Shown: one piece after another, positions 30,056 through 42,843 of the stretch | Layout of the letters: every line of letters starts with the position of its first letter | Numbering within the stretch: the stretch's first letter is position 1 | From: Pinus tabuliformis | Lineage: Eukaryota > Streptophyta > Pinopsida > Pinales > Pinaceae | Length of the DNA stretch: 64,000 nt | Assembly (NCBI GenBank): GCA_031772625.1 | Contig: CM062818.1 | Location: 1,280,660,277 to 1,280,724,276 of the forward strand | Reading direction: 5' to 3' | Notes under the pieces: generated by a model | What the model was told of the DNA's origin: nothing | The model's input: only the letters and a program-made list of their open reading frames with translations | The model's database searches: none | Program-made: the position numbers and the translations under genes

Positions 30056-31807
30056 ATGGTCTAAAGAACCCATGCTAATAGTAAAATAACGCATGCATCA
30101 AGTAAGATAAGAGGAAGGATAACAAGCTATGCAACATATCACTTCAGCATATTGGTGGCTAAATGATATTGGTAACCGAAATTGTGTATCACTAATTCCT
30201 AGCAAGTAATATTGGGAGGTTTTCGTGAGAGATTGCATTGATAATGTTCCTGGGTTGGATAGGACAACCTAAGAATTGTTACATAAACCACGCACGAATG
30301 CGTATTAATAAAACTCATATCTGATCTCTTTGTTTTAAGGGTGATTTAATGTTACAAGGAGGGGTTAACATGTAAATACCTTGGGGTCACACCCTCACAT
30401 AAAAAATTTAAAGTTTGTGAAGTTGCGAATATTGTAGCTTTCATTTATGACTCATATATGGGAGGTGTATGCATGTGCATAATGTTTATTCAATATTGGC
30501 CAACGAGGTGTTGGAAGAAGTGCAAAAGGAGCAATAGTAAATCATACAACATGAATTGTTTAAGTATGGAATATTTGTTAAGTACTAACCAAATTTGTTC
30601 TTGGTTAAAGACAAACTAAGATGGTTATTAGACTTCAAATATCTATGATAGACTGAGTATCATGGTTAATATTCTGCTTTATAATTAAGAGGAAGGTATA
30701 TTCCATTGTTGTTAAAAACCTTGTACGAGTGATAGAAGATTTAATCCTAAAACTAAAAGTTATGGGTATGATAAAATTGTAGTAATCATGAGCACTTTTA
30801 TGATACTGTTTTGCTGATATTGTGTTGCAACCACATGAAATCAGAAAATGATTTTCTAAATAAAAGCACTTGAATACTATGACATTAAACATTTCACTAG
30901 TTGCAGAAATGGAACAGGTCCATGAAATTCCTTATTCTCCTAGCAATAAATTGAGCACAGTTTGTTCCACTTACCTAAAGGTAATATAAATAAATAAAGG
31001 AATTTTGGCATAGCACTAACATGGTTAGAAACATGTGGATGAAGAATATATCATGTAGTTGATGCTATGGACATTGGTATGATGTAACAGTAGTATAGAT
31101 GGTACTATGTACAAACGATATATATGATACCAGTATGAATACATGTATTGCATAATAATAATATATGACATGTATATTTGTGTGTGTGTAATACACACTA
31201 TTTGTAGGTATGCATAAAGACCCGGGTGGTTATCTGGCATGGAAACCGACCTAGAGGTTGCACAGAAGAAGGAATCTAAGAAGTGATTCAAGGACAAGTA
31301 ACAAAGGTTTATTCGTAGTTTGGCATACATTTGATTATGATTCTGATGAACAAATATTGTTATTATGGTTATGTGTGAGCTAACCTGTTATTATATTTTG
31401 TACATATTGGTTTGGAAAATGTACTAGTGACTTATTGTATGCAGAGAAACTGCAGGAAGCAAGTGTTTGATGAGAACACAAAGGCTTGGAAGAATTCAGG
31501 GGAAGAACATGCATTTATTCAACTAAAATAAATGACGGGCAATATAAGTCGTAGCTACTCAAATAGTAGTATTGTATATCAAATTATGATATTAATTGTG
31601 GTAAACATAGTTAAGTTTCTGCATCTAAAAACTCTCACAAAATTGATTGAAACCAATGTTACAGGTAGCAATGGAAGGAGATGTGTTGGGAGAACTCCTT
31701 GGTAACCAATATATTCTATCAGAAGAGCCTGTGAATTCAGAGACAACTACCTGTGAATGAGGATGTGGTAATACACTGAGGATGGTGTAAATTTAACGGG
31801 CGGAGTA
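30056..31807 (+). other. Element A interior, right part, no coding seen
   Basis: There is no recognisable coding. The last bases before the 3' LTR (ACGGGCGGAGTA at 31796-31807) are moderately purine-rich and are the best candidate polypurine tract of A. Confidence 0.55.
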
Positions 31808-33344
31808 TGTAACACCCCTCCCTTGGGTGTCAAACTATTGTGAGCCGAAGTTGAGGAAATCTAGATCTGAGGTGTAATATGAAAAGTAAATACCCTATGA
31901 AATAAATTAATAAATTAATCACTTGGAAAAGCGAAACACCAAGTGATGAGATTATTCCCAAATCCCAGTGGGGAATGGGTTTGGATAATTCTTTGATGAT
32001 AAAGCTTCTAGATGTGATTCTAGATAAATTGGATGGATTAGAGATAAATATCCATCAAGAAAAACATAAAAGTTTTGTGGGAGAGAAAGGAAACCTTTTA
32101 TGAGGAAAAGCCTCATGGGAGAGAAAGGTGAGCTTTTCTGAGATAAGCCTAGTAAAATGGATAAAAAGACCCATAAAAGCGAGATGCATCTAATGGAAAC
32201 TATATCATGAAAGAGGGTATTAAATACCCATTTCATAGATCAATTGGAGGTAGTTGATCCATGGCAAGAACCTTGGCTCACGGGGAATAAAATATGATTC
32301 ATGGTTGGGTGGTGGTGCTCCATTTTGCAAGTGCTATTCTTATTCTAATCTAATTGGGTTCGCTTGCATGGAGTGTACTGTATGTTGGTTTCTAAACCTT
32401 TATGTTTACTACTTACTGTTGAAATTGTTAAATCATTCACCTCATAAGTATAGAAGTTTGTGTTATCTGTATTTATGAGAATGATTGCATTTTTACACAT
32501 GTGACTCATATTACATCCAAGTGTAGAGTTGGTGTGCAATCATAGTTGGTAGTTATTAATACCTGTGCGAAGGAGCTAGCTTAATGATGATCGACTCTGC
32601 ATGTGACCATTATGCAATAATAGAACTACTGGTACTAACTTTGGGTATGATATAGTCATAAGTTAATGTTGAGATAGTAATTGAATCTAAACTTGATCAT
32701 CACTAAATGTAATGAAGGAACATATTATGCCTCTAACATTATGTGATACCTCTGGTTTAAATTGGTATGAGACATTGGTGCATGCATAAAAGTTCTGCAA
32801 TAATGCTCCTAATTGCATAGTCTATGGCGAGATTATATATTGCATATGTATTCAATGAGGCTAGTTTAGCCATTCTTCGTGTTGCATAAGACTTATATCA
32901 GTAACACTTTTCACTATTTTTCTAGAACTATGATCTTGATGCATGGCGAGGCTAACTACAATAGATTTAAGATAATGTATCCATTCATGCTTATGGGGAT
33001 AAACCGATGAATTTTATGGTTTGCATGCCATGATTAGTTCTTTTCCACAATTTGTAAACTGTGCTTAATGATGGATATGATGTATAAGTCGTATAATGAA
33101 TCAAAAGATCACATCCTACATCCAGTAAATCTGAAAAGGAGTATGTAATACTACGGATTCCTTACTTGATGATGTTCAATTGTTATGAAAGTGAGTATGG
33201 TTGCACGAATAATAAGGGTTCATGTAGTGATAAATAAAAATATTACTTATGACGATGGTTAAATCTTAACTGTAAACAAAGAAAATTTATAAGGATGAGA
33301 ACCTAGTAGCTAATTCTCATAGTAGGCTCATGTGGTATGTTACA
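31808..33344 (+). repeat. Element A 3' LTR, 1537 bp
   Basis: It is the uninterrupted partner of 13304-18098, with ends TGTAACACCCC and ATGTTACA. It contains the single TGGAT site that in the 5' LTR was the target of element C. Confidence 0.92.
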
Positions 33345-33349
33345 TACAT

Positions 33350-36300
33350 GGAAGCTCTATTGTGTTACGGTTAAATGTAATGACATTTGGAATTTTGTTA
33401 TCTGCAATTAAAACTGCCTAGTTATATAGATGGGAAGCGACCATATGAATAAGGTAAGAAATCTTATTGTCGACCACCATCCATGGATTTTTCTTAATTA
33501 TTATGGATTGTCTATCATTTAGAAAATATGTCGTCTTCAATTGGTTGCTAAATGGGGGTCGGTCAAAAAACTAAACCCAAAGACAAAGTTGTTTGCATGG
33601 ACATTAGTCTGCTTATGGTGGATGTATATTTTCGATTATAATTTTCTTTACCAGATTTGAGTTCCAAAATAACCCATCTGTTCAAAATAACATGTGAGAA
33701 AGAAATAGTTGATAGATTTTTGTTAGTGCCCAAATCACCATGGGCCGAATAAGTTTGAGACTTTCTGTTGGTTGGAACGTGGACCCATCTAGGATTCCCG
33801 CCGGCCTAGTCTGTTCTATTTAGGTGGAAAAATCTAATCTAAATCAGCTTTTGCGTTCGACTGTAATGCATTAAAATCTCGTGAGTCTCTCACATGAAGG
33901 CTACTGACTGCAAAGTTGTCGCACGGGCGATTGAACCTCGTGAGAATTTCACCTATTTACACTCAATTCAATTTAAAGCCGTTTAGGCAATTTTCCTTTT
34001 CATAGTTACTGGGAATGCTTTTCAACATTGGTTTTTTATTTATTTGAAATGTGAGTTTAAAAAAATGTGAACGAAATGTCTCCAATGGTTGGGAACATTT
34101 ATGGGAACTTAAGCGTCCTTGGAGAGCTTTAATTCGAAGGAAATCCGTAGTTTGAGAACAACCATACACTATCAGAAGATTTAAATTGGAATCGTAGGTC
34201 GTTGTATCTACTAAGAAGATTATACTATAACATATTTAAACGAGACATTAGGGAAAATGTTATATATATATATATTAAATGTCGTCTATAATGATAACTA
34301 TCCCTTGATAAATGATGTAAACGATAGGGACGGGTGCTTATTTTTTGAGAGCTTGTGTTTATTTTTTTTCCCTAGGAAGGCGAGGGATGATTTTTTTAAG
34401 GGATAAGCATTTATTTTTCATTTAAATAATTTACTTATATAAATTAAATGATTGATAAATGTTGATAAACATATTTTTATGATTTTATTTATATGATAAA
34501 TATAAAGAAATGACTTCCATTTTATAATAATTAAGCATTTATTTAATGCATGTCTAATATAGATGAATGGACATATTTTCATACTATTTATGCATATATT
34601 TCTTGCATGTGAATGCATGTGAATTATGAATAAAGGAGCATGCTTTTATAATTGTATGCTAAGAGTATAGAATATAGACATGGATTTTAACAATGTTCTT
34701 TTGTATCACGCTTTTGGAATAAAAAAAACAATATTAGCCATATTTAATAGTACTAACCTACATTGTTGCATTTGAAAAGATAAGAATAGTTTTGTATTAA
34801 AGGGAACAAGTGTAGTATTACCCACAATTTGTATTCAATGGAAGTAGATTTTTTTGCATGGTTTTATATTTAAAAGAACAAGTAGAATATTACCCATGGT
34901 TTTGTAACAAGAAGAATATATGGAAGCAATACTATGGTTGTGCAAATATACTACCATAGTTTTGCATTTGGATTAAATGCATTAAAAGTATGGTTTTTCA
35001 TATTATAGTTAATATATTTTAAGTGTTAAATAGTTATGGTTATGCATGTATAAGAAAATATGTTCTTAAAAAAAAGCATAATGTGTAGAAGATTACAAAA
35101 GGATAACCAATAGAAACTAAATATTGGAGATAAGGAGATTTTGATTCTGTTGTGTTATATTTGATGAGAAAGGTCAAAATAGTTTTGGTTTTGAAAATCT
35201 TGTATTAGAGTTATTGACAATAGTAGTTGCAAGAAAGAATCATGGATTTTGCAAAGAATGGAGTGATAGGTTTCAACTAAACTCTTTGCAGTGCTTGAAA
35301 GATGGATTATAGTTAATAATATTGCAAGGGGCGAGGTAATTATGCATAATAATTGTTAAATGTAGAGTGAAATATGTATAACACAATACAACCAATAACA
35401 TACATGTGGAAACAACCATGAAACGAAGATAATGGGATCCAAAAAAATGTTGGGGTAATTATGCATAATATTTGTTTTTCTGTAGAGTGAAAGATGTATA
35501 ACATAATACAACCAGTAACATACAAGTGGAAATAACCATGGCACAAATATAATGGGATCCAAAAAATGTTGGGGTAATTATGCATAATAATTGTTAAATC
35601 TAGAGTGAAAGATGTATAACACAATACAACCAGTAACATATAGGTGGAAACAACCATGCCATGAAGATAATGGGATCCAAAAAATGTTGGGAAATGTGTT
35701 TGAGAAACATGACAAAATGTGTTTGAGAATCATGACAACATGTTTAATGTAATGACCTCTAGTTAACTATGCTTGAATTAGACATTATGTTTATTTTGTA
35801 AAATTTCTACAACAAACATGGGATAGTTTCCCTTGTTTCCTTTCAGTGAGGGGTAAACTCCCTCACAAAGCCTTTAAAGATTTGTTGATTTTTCCCTTTG
35901 GGGTTTCCAAGTTATATTGGTGTTCATTATATTCTTTTCTACTTGGCTATATTGATGATATTGTTACCTTGCATAACATTAGAACATCATACATTATGTT
36001 TCAATAAGCTCTCATAATGTTAATGATGCAAAATTGTGACAAAAACCATTATGTTAATAAATTGCAATAATGGTTATTACTTTATAAGATTTGTTATTCC
36101 TTTTCTAAGATTAATTCGCTTAATATTCATGATTATAACATTTCATTATCGCTTAAATAACATGAAATAAATCATTTAGAAATAATACATATTAGTAATA
36201 CTTATAATAATTTCTAATCCTATGTATTTAATTACAATTATAACATTTTATTATCACTTAGGATCATTTGGAAATATTAATTATGATTTCAACATTTTAT

Positions 36301-36960
36301 TATCACTTGGGATCATTTGGAAATAATATGGGCTGCTAACGGATACTATGTATTTTATACAAATTATATAGAAAATTATTACGCCTATTTAATTAATTAA
36401 AATAACATAATATGTAACAAATATAACAAAAAAACAATTAAATTAACTATTAATTATAATAAAAATTTATTAAATTAACTATCAATTTATTTCATAATGT
36501 TTAATATTTAACATCAAAACAACACCAAACACACTATAATAACATTTTCCACCTAAATTATAAAACCCCAACTAACTTTACAATGAACTAGCTTCACCCA
36601 CCTTAAAGAAGAGAAGCTGCATGGCAGCAAGTCCCCGCCATGAGATCTCAGAATGCTGGTGCAGCATTGACATTGGTAATTTGTAGTCCAGCAATATCAA
36701 TGCACAGAAACAACACCAGAAAGGTAAAGTAAGTAGTCTAGGATTGTTTCTTATTTGTCATAGTCTAAGATTGTTTCTTATTTGCCATAAGAGATCTCAG
36801 ACCATTCCCATGTGATTTTTGTGGATAACACATTGCGTTCTTTACCCATCCAACTGTTTCTAGTGGAGTGTTTTCATTATGCCCAAAACTAACTATTTGT
36901 CACCCGAGAAGAGGGAGAGGATGGAGGGCTAGTCATTATTTCAGCTATACAACTTCTACT
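33350..36960. other. AT-rich intergenic DNA
   Basis: No gene is supported. It contains a short TA run near 34263, the 119-bp tandem array described separately, and imperfect 40-50-bp repeats at about 36130-36340 built on ATTTTATTATCACTT and GGATCATTTGGAAAT. Confidence 0.6.
35337..35692. repeat. tandem repeat, three units of 119 bp
   Basis: Units begin TAATTATGCATAAT at 35337, 35456 and 35575 and end in AATGTTGGG. The overlapping minus-strand ORFs are by-products of this array. Confidence 0.88.
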
Positions 36961-37023
36961 CCTTGTTAGTTGTGGAGCACATTCTGAAGCTGCTCTTCTA
37001 ATGCAGCAATTGTTGCATCACTG

Positions 37024-37401
37024 TCAGTTAATTTGTGGAGATCCCTTGAGCCATTCAGTCTTCAAATATCTTCCTTGAGCATTGTATCTACTGGGCTTCT
37101 TGAAGAAGTTTCTTTTGGGCTTGAATTTTCTTCTAAACTCTGTCACACACGATGTTGTATCATTCTTGGGTTTACCTGATTGAGCGATATCAAGGCACTG
37201 GACTTCATTCTCCTGCGAGGAGGTGTTCAGGTCTGCCGTTTGAAGAGACGAGGATGAAACATAACTTGATAGTTGTTCCCACAGTAACTTCTTCCTTCAA
37301 TCTCTTGGTCCCTTTGAGGTAAGTACCATAATGTGCCGATCCTTTCTTCCTGAAGGTCCAGAAATCAGAGCTGCATCCAAGTCTCTTAGGTCTACATTCA
37401 T
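37024..37401 (-). pseudogene. TCP transcription factor-like gene fragment, decayed
   Basis: The minus frame from 37401 reads, at residues 19-34 (37300-37347), GRKDRHIMVLTSKGPRD, then a TGA at 37297-37299 and RKKL. KDRH..V.T.KGPRD.R is the conserved start of the TCP DNA-binding domain of plant growth regulators. The helix-loop-helix that should follow (from about RLS onward) is absent. The frame stays open for a further 90 residues, rich in Ser, Asn and basic residues, to a TGA at 37024. So this is a damaged piece of a TCP gene or a captured fragment, not a working regulator. The motif is short, but its spacing is exact. Confidence 0.55.
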
Positions 37402-37409
37402 GCATTTTG

Positions 37410-40400
37410 TCTATCCGTTGGCTATGCTTTGCCTATGGTTGGTTGGGCCACTATCCTAAAGTTAGGTAACCACTCTAAAGGAGTTATGTATAGCCAACAT
37501 TAAAGTGTCGGAATTGCAATTTTTGCATTCGGAACTTACTCTCTCCTGATCTTTTCAAAACCCGGAATCGAGGTCAGTATTTACAAATTGAACGCTTTTA
37601 TATTGTGGCACCTCTCGAGATATTATCATTATCCCTATGTTTATGAATTGTGATCCTAAGACAAGAGTTATTATAGACTCTAAGTGTGGAAAGTATGACT
37701 AGAAGTTATATATTACAGAACTACAAGTATTCTGGTAACAGGAAGAAATAAATAATGAGAATTTACAGTAGGAATGAAAGAGAAGACTCGTATATATATA
37801 AAGAAAAAAAATTAGTTCTCTTAGGATTATAACCAATTGAAATATATGAATCGTATATAATGAAGATTTAGTTAAGAGTAGAATTATGGAAGATAAATAG
37901 AGTACTCCTATGAAAATTATAGGTATTTGTAACAATGATATCCATTTTATTATGTACTCTTATTAAAGAGGGCTATGTTTCTAATTTAATTTCTCTAATG
38001 ATGTTAGCAAACAAATATAACAGCTTGTTCCTAAATCTTGATCGTAACATTAGAACAATAGAATAACACACTGACACACGAGTGTCACAGGTTCATTTAT
38101 CGCTTGAGAGATGGATTGAGGCTTTTCCATAGTCCCCTAGATCAAACCCCTGTGGGGAGCAGAAGCAAACACAACAACTTGATCTGGGGTTGAGGAATCA
38201 TATTCCATCTAAGACAATCGACAGACAGGAGATGCAGAAACAACAGTAATCAGAGAGATAAATTTGGCTTGAAAACATGAATTATAAACTATGCTATTAG
38301 ATAGATGTGGTAGGTTAACATCTAAAGGGATGGTATTAACCTCAACATTTCAACGTGACCAAAAGAATGAAAAATACTCCACATATAATTTCCGTGGGTT
38401 TTCTTGTATAATTCAGTAAAAAGGAGAAACTAATGGTGCATGTGTGAAACCGGAAGTAGAAGAATAATAACGATCCAATAGGTAATAAACAGTAAACTAT
38501 TATGGAATCATTAAATCTTGACAGACGCAACATATTAGTAAAGAAATAACTTTTTCCCACAGGACTGTTTATTGCCATAGAAATAACTGTGTATCACAGA
38601 ACCATATATAAAAGCAGAAATAATATCTTCGTTATACAGATAAAAACAAAACACTAAGGGAGTCCCTCATCATCATATCAACACAGTCCCATTAACAACA
38701 TCATAATAATTGAATGTATTTTAAATATGTTTGTAAAGTTAACATGAGCCAAGGACGTGCACTCCTTCTCCACCAAAATAAATTAATCAGATAAACTCAA
38801 TGCCAAAACTAAAATAGAGTCAATCATGGTAGATATAGGGCCAAAGTACAAGGCTGGTTATAAACTGCCATGCAAAGTATCATAGACAAGTATACACTAG
38901 GAAGATTCCCGTAGTATAGGCAACAAATGCATATAGCCTTGAGGGTTTTAAACGGAAATGTTGAACCCTATTGTTGGTAGCATAGGTAAGAAAACATGTT
39001 TTCTTATAGGAATTGTGCTCCCAAAACTCCAACGAGATGAAGAAATTCCACTGACCTTGAGAAGAATTCAGGTTGACCCATAAGTAATTAGAGAAAGAAA
39101 CCTTGTTCACATCGTACTCAAATCTTAGACCAATGAGAGATGGATACGTGCATCCAAGAGTATACATGAAAAGAAAAAGAAAACGCAATAAGAATCAAAT
39201 CCTTGAATGAAGATAAAGACTAGAAAATGAGAAACCACTAAGAGGTTGTTGCCTATGAGAAAATGCAAGAATCAAAAATAGATCTTGGCGTCATCTTCGG
39301 ATATGGCTAGAACAAGACGAGAAACGAGTTAGTATGAAAACCTTGTACAGAAAATTATGTAGTTATACAAAAACCACCAAACCAAAAGATATAGTTGGTA
39401 CCTATATATTCGGCATAAAGAAATCAAAACCCATTTGTAAACACCGGAGATGAGGCCACCCCAACATGGACCGATAGCCACCTCCTCTTACCAATTATGG
39501 ACCCAAATAAATTGTTTTGTTGGGAACCAGAATGCAAAAAAATGTAAACTAATCAATATGAAACCCTAAATTTGTTAAAGGCGATACTTGTAATTGTTAC
39601 CTTTCTCAACCTTATGTTGCGATTGAAGAGGAAATGATACCATTAGTGATGAAGAATGACCAATATAGAGATGCAGTGGCGTCTATATGACAACCAGGCA
39701 GATTACCTCTGCAAGTCCTCACCCCTAATGCGGTGGAAAAATGGAAAAATGTGAGGAGGACTTAGGGTAATGCGATGAATTAGGGTTGCAAATGTAGCTG
39801 CACCGTAGATCATCAGGGAACAAATCGATATCGTTGAACATCTACCAAGGTACCCTGACGTGTCACATGAGCGCCCTGCCTCATCACAGGATGAGGATGT
39901 TGTGGAAGACTGGGTAAGCTACAGGTGGTCTATTAAGCCTGTAAATAAAATAAAAGTGCCAAACTTAACAACATATGACAATCGAACTTAGCAACATATG
40001 ACAATCAAGGAGGGTGGGCCTGGACATATATGCCATGAGACATAAACACTAATGCTCCTAGCAATATTCTGATGTATAAAGATAATTCTAACTAAACAAA
40101 GGATCACAATAGCAATTGGAAAGCTTGGGATCCTTGAGACCTTTCCATACGAGTCAAAGAATCTCCATCAATAGGCTCTGCAGTAGGTGCAACGTATCCT
40201 TACAACCGGTCAACCACCTAAAGGACTGTTTGCTTTGAGGGATTACTTTACCAAACTAAGGGCCCTTCGTTCTTATTGAGCTGCGAAGAACTGAATTAAA
40301 CAGCCAGGATCTTCTGGACTTGCAGTTAAGCGATTGCACAATTTGGAAAGATTTACATTCATGACTTCCATTGAATCTCATCGAGAGCATGTAGTTGAAA

Positions 40401-40480
40401 AGATATCCAATAATTTTATAAAATAAGACAATTTCTAAAGAAAGTGCATTCAATCTACGAAAATATTTCCACATGCATTT
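37410..40480. other. AT-rich intergenic DNA, nothing recognised
   Basis: Only short chance ORFs occur on both strands. I found no repeat structure beyond simple AT-rich runs. Confidence 0.5.
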
Positions 40481-41980
40481 TTGACAGATGTCATTGAATA
40501 AGGTTATAAGTTTTATTTCGTATCATTCGTTCCATAGCCATATCTTTTCGTGGCTCCACCTCTCTTCAGGTCCCAACGTCGAAGCAGCAAGCAGGTCCAA
40601 GTCCAGGTCAGTTTCATTTCATCTCCCAACCCGGGTTTATTCGAGCCATCCTAGCCAACTTCTGAAGCCGCCTTTCCAGAGAGCTTCCATGACATCCAAC
40701 AGGTCACAGTGAGGCAAGAGGGCTTTTGAGTTGGGGCGAGCGGTGACCAATCTAACAATGTAGGAGAGGGGAACGAGATCCCCTAAGACCGTGATTGTTC
40801 TTCTGAGAGGCAAGTTAGGTGTGATGTTACAATAGCCCTACATCAATGTGTTTGTTTGAACCAACATGGGTGCCTTCATGTATTCTGCAGGAAGGCACAA
40901 ACGTTCCTTCCCCACGTATCCAAGGTAGCATCCTCGCCCGTTTGAAGTCACTCTTTTTCTCTTTGTCCTGTAAGAACATATTCTCTTAAAGCAATTTGGA
41001 TCTGTTCTAGCCAAGAAGCTCTCTATGGTTATTTACTAGCTCAACGAGTTCAGTTTCTAGGCAGTGAAAGTCATCTCTTCTCTGTAGCCACTAAGGATTC
41101 TCTCTACCCAAACAACGAAGGCTACTTGTGGAACCGTATGGCTACCAATGTGCTGGTCATGCAGCAAAGTCCACCTAAGCCAAGTGGTGCTCTAACCAAG
41201 TCCAAAAGTCAATTCGCTAGAGGTTCAGGAGTTTAGTTTGGACCAGTGAAACCTCAACGGGGCAAAAAGGGCACTCTAAGCTACGTTCGGTGGCCGGTTT
41301 CCTATTCCTAAGGTTCTTTAGGGCATCACGTCGCCCTAATTCCGCCCTAAGATTGTTTGGGACTACGGACAAGCACCTGTCAACTTCTATGGTAGCGAAT
41401 ACTTATTTTGGGTTCACACAGGGCAGTTGAAATCTGTATATAGGATCAAAGCGAAGCCCTATACTCACCTTTCTTGGAAGAAAAAGGAAGCCGCTGCAAT
41501 TGACATATCATCTAAGAAAAATTAAGGAGAAAGAACTTGGCAGTCGACTCTCTTGGAACCCAACCTGTAACAGCCGCATTCTGGTATTTTAGGTTGAAGG
41601 ACATAGTCAAGTATAAGCTCGTAACAGGAAGTTATTTAGAGCTCGCATACCACATCGCGCAGTGGTGGCTGGCTCTTGGCGCAGAGCCATTCGCTTAGTG
41701 GTGGCTCCCAGTGCAAAGCCATTCACGAAGATGGAATCATAGGTGATAGGTAGTTGTGGTGGTGCTTCTCTGCCACTTGTGTTGCTGGTGCTTACTCAGG
41801 TTGTGGTGCTTTCTCTGCTACTTGTGCTGCTGGTGCATACTATTGCTGTTAAAATCATGGCAAGCCAAATGATCAAACTGTTGCTGCTGCCCATGCTGTC
41901 TGTATTCTTGAGGCCCTCCTATCTGGATTTGAAGGCAGTAGAAGTAGCAGCACTCACATGCAATATAGATGTGTGGTGAA
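40480..41980. other. GC-richer block of unknown origin
   Basis: Composition changes to nearly half G+C between AT-rich flanks. There is no long ORF and no domain I can name. The ORFs at 40488 (74 aa) and 41743 (78 aa, Leu/Val-rich from an imperfect CTGGTGCTT-type repeat) look like chance. The composition and texture resemble plant mitochondrial DNA, so an organelle-derived insertion is one possibility, and a decayed gene or element another. Confidence 0.35.
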
Positions 41981-42693
41981 ATCGCCATGTGGCTAGCCAG
42001 GTGTAGCCAAGAACCTATGGCTGCTTATATGCTTATATGTTCATATATACCGGCATGTTCTTGAGAGATGAGCTAACATTTAATTTCCTCACATAATGCT
42101 AACATTAGTTTAGGTTGTAGGATTTACAAGTTTGAAAATATCACACAAACAAAAATAACCTATTTTTTTAAGCTCCGGTCCAGCTTCGGTCCTCGGGAAG
42201 AGGCCAAATAACATGATAAATTAATATGTTTCTAAGAACCTTGTTTATCACTAATGAGCCCGAAGTAAAAACGGCTCAAATAATGCTATCTCCTTCATTT
42301 TCGGTTACTATAGTCCATGCCTGAGGGCAGGGACTAATAAGGTACCTATTGTATAAAAACAAGTACCACGCAGGCCACATCGATCAAATTATATGAAGGC
42401 ATGCATAGTAGAGATAAAATTGAGAGAGGTGGAGGAGCAAAATTGCAAATAACTTGAGTATTTGGAATCATTTGTGCAATACGAACAAAATGATAAAGAT
42501 ATAGATATTTGATAAAGGGATAGAAAGTTGAAGGATGAAGGTAATGGAGGAATAGATTCGGATTCCGTGAATAAATAAAATTTAATAATTTTATTTTAAT
42601 ACTAGCGAAAATAATAAAATTATTAAATTTGTTTTATAAATAAATTTAGTTAAAATAATTTAAGAAAATATGTATATAATAATTTTAATTTTA

Positions 42694-42843
42694 CGATGTC
42701 AAAATTACAGCCCGGAAGGCTTCTCTTAAAGCTTTTTGAGCATAGGAATAAAATCTTAAATCAAATTAAATAATTCGTTTCTTTAGGTTCTATAGACCAA
42801 AGTTTGGTCTCAGTGGAAGTTAACCACCATCATCATCATCATC
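42694..42843 (+). mobile_element. 150-bp LINE 3' tail, dead on arrival, with 13-bp duplication
   Basis: The sequence CGATGTCAAAATTACAG... to (CAT)n matches the 3' end of the LINE ending at 47647, including AAGTTTGGTCTCAGTGGA. It is flanked by AATTTTAATTTTA at 42681-42693 and 42844-42856. A 3' fragment ended by a CAT microsatellite and bounded by a target duplication is the expected product of aborted target-primed reverse transcription. Confidence 0.88.

Larger units (their letters stand above)
13304..33344 (+). mobile_element. Element A: large LTR retrotransposon without coding, host of nested insertions
   Basis: The two LTRs (13304-18098 including an insert, and 31808-33344) are 1538 and 1537 bp after the insert is removed, begin T(G/A)TAACACCCC and end ATGTTACA. 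A tRNA-Met-type PBS follows the left LTR, so A lies on the plus strand. Flanks read TACAC and TACAT, a likely 5-bp target duplication with one change. Without nested elements A is about 8.2 kb, with about 5.1 kb of interior (18099-21434 and 30056-31807) that shows no gag or pol. This is the structure called LARD (large retrotransposon derivative); such elements need proteins from others. Confidence 0.88.

Noticed and set aside
34263-34276. TATA-box promoter
   Set aside because: It is a simple TA run with no transcription unit downstream.
35340-35657. Minus-strand ORF of 105 codons with internal repeats
   Set aside because: It is generated by the 119-bp tandem array.
40488-40712. 74-codon ORF in the GC-rich block
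   Set aside because: No domain recognised and no supporting splice or start context.
41743-41979. Hydrophobic 78-codon ORF resembling a membrane protein
   Set aside because: The Leu/Val run comes from an imperfect CTGGTGCTT-type repeat; no coding evidence.
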